DNA of 64,000 nt from DATFVJ01 sp963851085 (GTDB lineage: Bacteria > Actinomycetota > Actinomycetes > Streptosporangiales > Streptosporangiaceae), in the NCBI GenBank assembly GCA_963851085.1, contig CAWKNX010000010.1, forward strand, positions 682,001 through 746,000, in the 5' to 3' direction. The notes beneath the pieces are model-generated. The model was given only the letters and a program-made list of their open reading frames with translations, made no database searches and was not told the origin of the DNA. This document shows positions 63,752 through 64,000 of this stretch, one piece after another (the stretch's first letter is position 1; every line of letters begins with the position of its first letter). The position numbers were made by a program, and so were the translations under genes.

Positions 63752-64000
63752 CCCCATCACCTTCGGTCGGAACAGGTTGTGTTCCCGGACAGCACTTCTG
63801 TCATACAGCGCGCACCTAGCGTTGATGCTCGGCTTGGGCCGTACAGGTACCAGTAAGCCAGGTCATTGGTAAGAGAGGCGTAAGAGCTGTCGGGTGTTCC
63901 GTTGCGGGTTTCCTGCAGACATGCTGAAGGCGCCCAGTCGGGCAGTTCGGGTGGTGAACGCGAGCTTGGCCGGCGCTGTCGCCCGCGGGTGTTGAACACC
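63752..64000. other. upstream region of the protease gene
   Basis: About 250 bp to the window edge. No convincing gene; open minus-strand codons to 63999 lack family features. The protease promoter should be here. Confidence 0.4.

Noticed and set aside
1..64000. tRNA or rRNA genes
   Set aside because: I looked for T-loop GGTTCRAATCC-like words and rRNA motifs by eye and found none with a plausible cloverleaf; a covariance-model scan would settle it.

Overview
The window reads as chromosomal DNA of a high-GC actinomycete. GC is very high, GTG starts are common, and many families are actinobacterial: AftD/DUF3367, DUF3068, DUF929 with VKOR, DUF1906 and an EchA19/FadD19/Ltp steroid set. I do not assign a genus. 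No rRNA, tRNA, CRISPR array or prophage was recognised by eye.

Layout. 0-5 kb: a hydrolase end, a secreted TIGR03118 protein and a secreted DUF1906 protein that converge on a strong terminator, then 1.5 kb of non-coding repeats. 5-11 kb: a large LuxR-type ATPase regulator, a small flavoprotein, a YihY membrane protein and a PfkB-like protein lacking its catalytic Asp. 11.4-13.7 kb: a two-domain acyl-CoA dehydrogenase behind a KstR-like dyad. 14-28.7 kb: an envelope-glycan region with a GT-C-like membrane protein, a DMT transporter, a methyltransferase, GT2, a small DUF2613-like protein, the arabinofuranosyltransferase AftD, GT4, a DUF4185-like exported protein, an FkbM methyltransferase and an acyltransferase. 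29-40 kb: lipid and steroid catabolism, with DUF3068, a nitronate-monooxygenase-like flavoprotein, an EchA19-like hydratase, an acyl-CoA ligase, a DUF35 protein, two Ltp thiolase-like proteins and a FadD19-like ligase; KstR-like sites sit in front of several of these. 40.2-43.7 kb: nested insertion sequences (ISAs1 inside an IS5-like element, itself partly duplicated in tandem). 43.9-54.5 kb: a Gly-rich exported protein, LysR, agmatinase, TrmB, a histidine-kinase remnant, GNAT, a channel-like membrane protein, a DMFase-like lipoprotein and AsnC. 54.5-64 kb: the VKOR/DUF929 oxidative-folding pair, LacI, an SGNH hydrolase, a lipoprotein, DapE and an HtrA-like protease with repeats.

Two themes cut across the window. 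First, intergenic spaces carry several dispersed repeat families: a 59-bp inverted repeat (five copies), a GC-hairpin unit of about 78 bp that also sits in frame inside a membrane-protein gene, and a roughly 106-bp repeat with DnaA-box-like 9-mers. Second, at least four otherwise well-conserved genes (ACAD, AftD, DapE, HtrA) are broken by single-base shifts. Because DapE is normally essential and all pieces are conserved, base-level assembly errors are the likeliest cause.
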